Made by a program: the position numbers and the translations under genes
In this document: positions 60,424 to 64,000 of the stretch, piece by piece
Layout of the letters: the number at the start of each line of letters is the position of its first letter
Position numbering within the stretch: position 1 is the stretch's first letter
NCBI RefSeq assembly: GCF_023630175.1
Contig: NZ_JALLIN010000001.1
Span: 310,001 to 374,000 of the forward strand
Reading direction: 5' to 3'
DNA length: 64,000 bases
Source of the DNA: Streptomyces cellostaticus
GTDB lineage: Bacteria; Actinomycetota; Actinomycetes; Streptomycetales; Streptomycetaceae
Notes under the pieces: model-generated
The model's input: only the letters and a program-made list of their open reading frames with translations
Database searches by the model: none
Told to the model about the DNA's origin: nothing

Positions 60424-61370
60424 ATCGCCCCGGTGAGCTGGTGCAGGACGGCGTCCAGCAGCCCCTCCGCGTCGAGTTCGACGCCGCCAGTGCGCAGGAA
60501 TACGGCGTTGAGCAACTGGTCGGTGGCCAGTTCGCCCAGGGCGCGGCGGCGCAGGAAAACCTCGATGATGTCGTCGGCCTCCCGCATCGCCTCTTCGCCG
60601 AGGTGCGCGGCGACGATGGTGCGCAGCCGCTGCTCGTCGGGCAGTGGCAGGTCGAGCCTGAGGCATCGGCGCAGGAACGCGGGCGGAAAGTCGCGTTCGC
60701 CGTTGCTGGTGATGACGACGACCGGAAACTCGACGCACTGCACGAGGCCTTGGTGGACGCGGACGGCTGCACGGTGGTCGTACGTCTGCACGTCCACGTC
60801 GGCCATGTCCTCCGGCAGCCGGGAGAGTTCCGGGATGTCGAAGAAGCCCTCCTCGAAGACCGTCAGCAGATCGTTGGGCAGGTCGACGTCGCCTTTGTCC
60901 ATCTCGTCGATGAGCAGACAGCGCGGGGTGACCGAGGGGACGAGTGCCGTGCCGAGGGGGCCGAGCCGGACGAACGTGCCAATGGACGGCTCGCGTTCAC
61001 CACGGTCGCGGCTGAGCGTGGTCTCCCGCAGCCGGCCGATCGCGTCGTACTGGTAGAGGGCGTCTTTCACGGTCGAGCGGCTGTTGACGGGCCAGCGCAG
61101 CAGCTCGCCCAGACACAACTCGTGTGCGATGGCACGGGAGAGGGAGGACTTCCCCGTCCCGGCCGGCCCGGTGACGAGCAGCGGACGGCGCAGGTGCAGT
61201 GCCGCGTTGACGACGTCGGCGTGCTGCGGCGCGATCACGTAAGGCAGTTCCGGGCGCATCGACCGCGCGGGGGTGAAGCGGCGCCACGGCGGGGCCGAGG
61301 GCAGCGTGACGGACCGGGGGACGCCGTCGCCGCGGAACAGGCGCCAATCGGCGTCGGCAGCGGATGTCAT
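60420..61370 (-). CDS. MoxR-type AAA+ ATPase
   Basis: A 316-residue AAA+ ATPase. Walker A GPAGTGKSSLSRAIAHELCL, Walker B CLLIDEMDKGDVDLPNDLL, sensor I VVITSNGERDFPPAFLRRCL, and the sensor 2 region. MoxR ATPases act as chaperones with vWA-domain partners. It overlaps the protease gene (ATGA) and the downstream vWA-like gene (GTGA) by four bases on either side, so stoichiometric production is expected. In vWA-MoxR-VMAP systems this ATPase is thought to remodel the effector complex. Confidence 0.87.
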   Translation of the reverse strand: MTSAADADWRLFRGDGVPRSVTLPSAPPWRRFTPARSMRPELPYVIAPQHADVVNAALHLRRPLLVTGPAGTGKSSLSRAIAHELCLGELLRWPVNSRSTVKDALYQYDAIGRLRETTLSRDRGEREPSIGTFVRLGPLGTALVPSVTPRCLLIDEMDKGDVDLPNDLLTVFEEGFFDIPELSRLPEDMADVDVQTYDHRAAVRVHQGLVQCVEFPVVVITSNGERDFPPAFLRRCLRLDLPLPDEQRLRTIVAAHLGEEAMREADDIIEVFLRRRALGELATDQLLNAVFLRTGGVELDAEGLLDAVLHQLTGAM

Positions 61371-63514
61371 GCGCTCTCCTGGGGTTCGGTCAGGTGCAGG
61401 CGAGGTACGGTGCGGTCGGCGTCCGCCCAGGCGAGGACCGGGCGGCCGGGGAAGTCGGGCGGGTTGACCTTGGCGTTGGCCCGGTAGTCCCGTACGCCGT
61501 CGGGCAGCTCTGGCGTGGCGATCTGCGCCGTGTACCGGACGGTGTGCGAGGTGCCGTCGCGACCGCGGTCCCACACCACCACAGGTATGCCCAGGGCGAG
61601 GCAGGTCTGCACGATGCCGTCCCGCGGTCCGGGGGGCACGTCCACACAGACGCGTACGGTGTCGAGTTGGTTGACGAGCCGGGAGTAGATCGCGTCGCGG
61701 TCCATGGACGCGGAGACCACGAGGGTCTTGCCGGAGTCGAGCCGGCTCCACCGGCTGCGCCAGTGGGCCAGGAACCGCCCGTGCCGGCGCAGGAGTTCCG
61801 GGCAGTGCACCACCAGCGGGAACTCCACGCCGAGGACTCCGGGCACGAGGGCCTCCGGGTCCCGTGCCGTCCACTCGTCGACCGGCAGGTTGAGGCCGCT
61901 CCGGTCCACCAGCACTTCGACGAGGGGTGGCCGTTCGTCCTCGACGGGTGGGGTGAGGGAATCGAGCACGCGCAGCACTTCGCGCGCGGCCTCCGACGCC
62001 GAGTGCGACGAGACGCTGTCCGTCGAGACCTGCCGGGGCCCCGCGCCTTCGTCACACCAGATCCTCAGCTGGTGCCGGCCCTGTCCGGCCCGTGTCACCT
62101 GGACCAGGACGCGTACGCGCGCGGTCCGGGCACGCAACGAGCGCACCCACTCCTGGGCGTCGGAGCGGCGTTCGCCGATGGCTGCCCGGGTGATGCCCAG
62201 CCGCTGAGCCACCCCGTCCGCCCACAACCGCAGCTGTGGCCGTACGGCGCTCGTGCACAGCGCGCCGACGTATTCCATCGCCCGCAGCAGTGCGGGCACC
62301 CGGGGTTCTCCGTCGCCCGCGCGGCCGTCGCCCGGCAGCGCCTCCAGGTGGTTGAGGAGGGCCTCCACGGTGTCCGCGCCGGGCTGCGCCGCCATGTGCG
62401 GCAGTGCGGCGCGAATCGCCTCGGGGATCCGCGCCAGCACCTCCGGTTCCATCGCCCGCAGATGCTTGCGCAGTGCGACGTACTCCCGGGGCGACAGCAA
62501 CAGGGGCGTCCGGGACAGGGCGCCCGCCGCCAGGACGCGGTCGGCGTCCTGTGGAGCGTCGCGCCGCAGGTTTCCCGCCAGGGCCGCCAGCGCCCGCGGA
62601 TGTGTCAGCAGGAACGCCGCGAACTCGTCGGGCGTGGGTGGGGTGACCTCGCTGCCGTGCGGAACCCCGCAGGCCCGGGCCAGCCGTTTGGCGCCCTCCA
62701 CGCGGCCGCTCGCGGAGGGGAAGATGTCCTCGATGGCCTGCACCAGTAGCAGGAAGGCGTGATCGTCCGGGTCGGGCGGATCGGGCGTCACCCTGTCCAG
62801 CACACCGAGCGGGCGCAGCTCGGCCTCGACGCGCTGCCAGGGCGCGGCCCAGCTGCGCCGTGCGAGGTCCTGGGTGCTGGGCGGGCGCGGTGCGCCCGTG
62901 GCACGGTCCACGGGCGGCATGAAGTGGGCGACCACCAGGCCGACCACGGCCTTCTCCGTCTCGCACCACAGCGGGCTGCCGCTGTAGCCGGGGCCGACCG
63001 CCATTCCGGTGGGCGCGCCGTCCAGATACGCCCGGGATCCATTGAGCCGGCGCACGGTGAGGACCGCGAAGGTGGCCTCGACGCCGGAGCCGTGACAGGC
63101 TTCCACTTCCTGGCCGACCGCCATGGCCGCCCGACGGGGGCCGGCGGGCAGACCGCCGGCCGGCCCGTCCACCCGCAGCACGGCCAGGTCGCCGAGCCAT
63201 TCGTCGTCACCAGGCCGCACCGGTCCGCCATCGCGGGCGCGCGGCGCGATCCAGTGAGCCACGCGTGCGAAATACCGCTGTGAGGACGCCTCGCCGTCGC
63301 GCACCTCGACGCCGATCTCGGTCAGTCCGGGCGCTCGCGGGTCGAGCACGGTCCGGCCCAGAGCGGCATTGACGACGTGGGCGCAGGTCAGCACCGTCTC
63401 GCCGCCGAGGACGAATCCCGCGCCCACGGCCTTGTCGTCCACAGCCCGGCGGATTGACACGACGTGGAGGGACGCATCGCCGACGCCGTCCCCCGCGGTT
63501 CCGAACCATCCCAC
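61367..63514 (-). CDS. Trypsin-like protease fused to VMAP-C domain
   Basis: A 715-residue protein. Residues 1-210: a trypsin-fold protease with an intact triad, His46 (VLTCAHVVNA), Asp109 (EWLGDLAVLRV) and Ser178 (GPGYSGSPLW). It lacks a signal peptide, so it works in the cytoplasm. Residues 250-440: helical effector-associated region. Residues 445-715: VMAP-C domain (RPPLVEVLVDRSGLNLPVDE, then SASMDRDAIYSRLVNQLDTV and IPVVVWDRG). The vWA-MoxR-VMAP systems use such proteases as effectors, probably in self-limiting responses to invasion. The start lies three bases after the stop of the upstream Trypco1-like gene. Confidence 0.85.
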   Translation of the reverse strand: MGWFGTAGDGVGDASLHVVSIRRAVDDKAVGAGFVLGGETVLTCAHVVNAALGRTVLDPRAPGLTEIGVEVRDGEASSQRYFARVAHWIAPRARDGGPVRPGDDEWLGDLAVLRVDGPAGGLPAGPRRAAMAVGQEVEACHGSGVEATFAVLTVRRLNGSRAYLDGAPTGMAVGPGYSGSPLWCETEKAVVGLVVAHFMPPVDRATGAPRPPSTQDLARRSWAAPWQRVEAELRPLGVLDRVTPDPPDPDDHAFLLLVQAIEDIFPSASGRVEGAKRLARACGVPHGSEVTPPTPDEFAAFLLTHPRALAALAGNLRRDAPQDADRVLAAGALSRTPLLLSPREYVALRKHLRAMEPEVLARIPEAIRAALPHMAAQPGADTVEALLNHLEALPGDGRAGDGEPRVPALLRAMEYVGALCTSAVRPQLRLWADGVAQRLGITRAAIGERRSDAQEWVRSLRARTARVRVLVQVTRAGQGRHQLRIWCDEGAGPRQVSTDSVSSHSASEAAREVLRVLDSLTPPVEDERPPLVEVLVDRSGLNLPVDEWTARDPEALVPGVLGVEFPLVVHCPELLRRHGRFLAHWRSRWSRLDSGKTLVVSASMDRDAIYSRLVNQLDTVRVCVDVPPGPRDGIVQTCLALGIPVVVWDRGRDGTSHTVRYTAQIATPELPDGVRDYRANAKVNPPDFPGRPVLAWADADRTVPRLHLTEPQESA

Positions 63515-63517
63515 GCG

Positions 63518-63913
63518 TCAGTCCGTGGCGGGCGTCGTACCGGTCTGCGGAGCCGGTTTCCAGCTGGCGGTGACGGTGAGATGGGCCTGGGCCGTGCCGC
63601 CCACGATCCCGAGCTTGAGGTCCTGGCCGACCTGCACGCCGAAGGTCACGCTCAGCTCGGTCGGTGGCTCGGGCACGGCCGTGGCCGCGGAGTGGACCTC
63701 CTGGAGAAGCGGGCCGAGCGGTCTGAGCGCGCCGCGAAGGGCCCCAGCCGCGAAGTCGACGACCGCCCGCCCACCGGCCGCCACGGGCGCCGCCCTTCCC
63801 ATGCCCTCGGGGAGGTCGTCGGCGGGTACGGCGGGCGCCGTGCCGTCGACGGGTGCGAGCAGGAACCGGACGGGTGTGCCGTCCTCGAGTTCGAGGTCAC
63901 GTAAAAGGGACAC
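63518..63913 (-). CDS. Trypsin-co-occurring (Trypco1/CU044_2847-like) small protein
   Basis: About 131 residues from GTG 63913: LELEDGTPVRFLLAP, a low-complexity middle, and a closing strand pair (ELSVTFGVQVGQDLKLGIVG, then AQAHLTVTASW) typical of the Trypco1 family found beside trypsin-like proteases. The same frame stays open to the window edge with a TTG at 63961, so the true start is uncertain; neither candidate has a good ribosome-binding site. A TTA codon lies near the N-terminus (complement of 63902-63904) in either case. First gene in the operon seen here. Confidence 0.72.
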   Translation of the reverse strand: MSLLRDLELEDGTPVRFLLAPVDGTAPAVPADDLPEGMGRAAPVAAGGRAVVDFAAGALRGALRPLGPLLQEVHSAATAVPEPPTELSVTFGVQVGQDLKLGIVGGTAQAHLTVTASWKPAPQTGTTPATD

Positions 63914-64000
63914 GACAGTATTGTCGTCGGCCGAGCGCGTGTCGGAGGCGGTCTCGCACAACTCGGTTACGGAATCGATGCATGCGGCATCACAGTCACA

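Overview
The window is chromosomal DNA from a Streptomyces-type actinomycete. G+C is very high, third codon positions are almost all G or C, starts are often GTG or TTG, and several genes mark the lineage: cutRS, sepH, a WhiJ/BldB-type HTH + DUF397 pair, DUF3710/DUF4193/DUF3159 proteins, a pSAM2-like element remnant and a trypsin/MoxR/VMAP system. I ran no searches; assignments rest on reading motifs and gene order.

Region 1 (1-5968) is the visible end of a RiPP cluster. It has an ABC exporter (ATPase + ABC-2 permease), a YcaO cyclodehydratase with a Cys-rich N-terminal part, a convergent 57-residue precursor with a Ser/Thr/Cys-only core, and an M20 amidohydrolase. The three + strand genes 512-4172 overlap by 4 bases each. 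The cluster continues off the left edge.

Region 2 (about 5.97-12.5 kb) is an accessory hotspot at the 3' end of a 23S rRNA-type (uracil-5)-methyltransferase gene (12473-13801, minus). A 40-bp block from the end of that gene, encoding its conserved C-terminal motif, occurs three times in direct orientation (7824, 9502, 12492). It is flanked by short arm-like repeats containing GAGCGTCA. The intervals carry conflict genes: a Doc toxin-antitoxin pair, an orphan polymorphic-toxin tip with an immunity candidate, an AbiEii-type nucleotidyltransferase with an unusual partner, and an unassigned 291-residue protein. Transposase and NTPase debris lies on the left side.

Region 3 (12.5-39.8 kb) is ordinary Streptomyces core genome. 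A potassium-themed block holds a KimA-like permease, two TrkA proteins and KdpED without KdpFABC. It is followed by DUF3710, dUTPase, thioesterase, DUF3093 and DUF4193 genes, CutRS, an inositol-monophosphatase-like protein, ferrochelatase, an MFS transporter, a sugar-lactone oxidase, SepH, a rhodanese, a two-domain VOC protein, and an ATPase/HTH/DUF397 regulatory triplet.

Region 4 (40-53 kb) is a polymorphic-toxin locus. A secreted LamG-domain protein precedes a 2314-residue secreted RHS/YD-repeat protein ending in a HINT domain and a roughly 113-residue tip with an ADP-ribosyltransferase-like pattern. The next gene resembles a macrodomain, which would suit an immunity protein that reverses ADP-ribosylation. 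A second toxin tip, broken by a frameshift, follows with an intact immunity gene.

Region 5 (53-56 kb) is a decayed pSAM2-like integrative element: a frameshifted tyrosine integrase, an excisionase, a frameshifted and truncated RepSA, then transposase fragments. Region 6 (56-64 kb) has a PhzF-family gene and, convergent to it, a tightly coupled four-gene operon: Trypco1-like protein, trypsin/VMAP-C protein, MoxR ATPase, and a vWA-like/pseudokinase/P-loop protein. This is a vWA-MoxR-VMAP conflict-type system; its first gene carries a TTA (bldA) codon.
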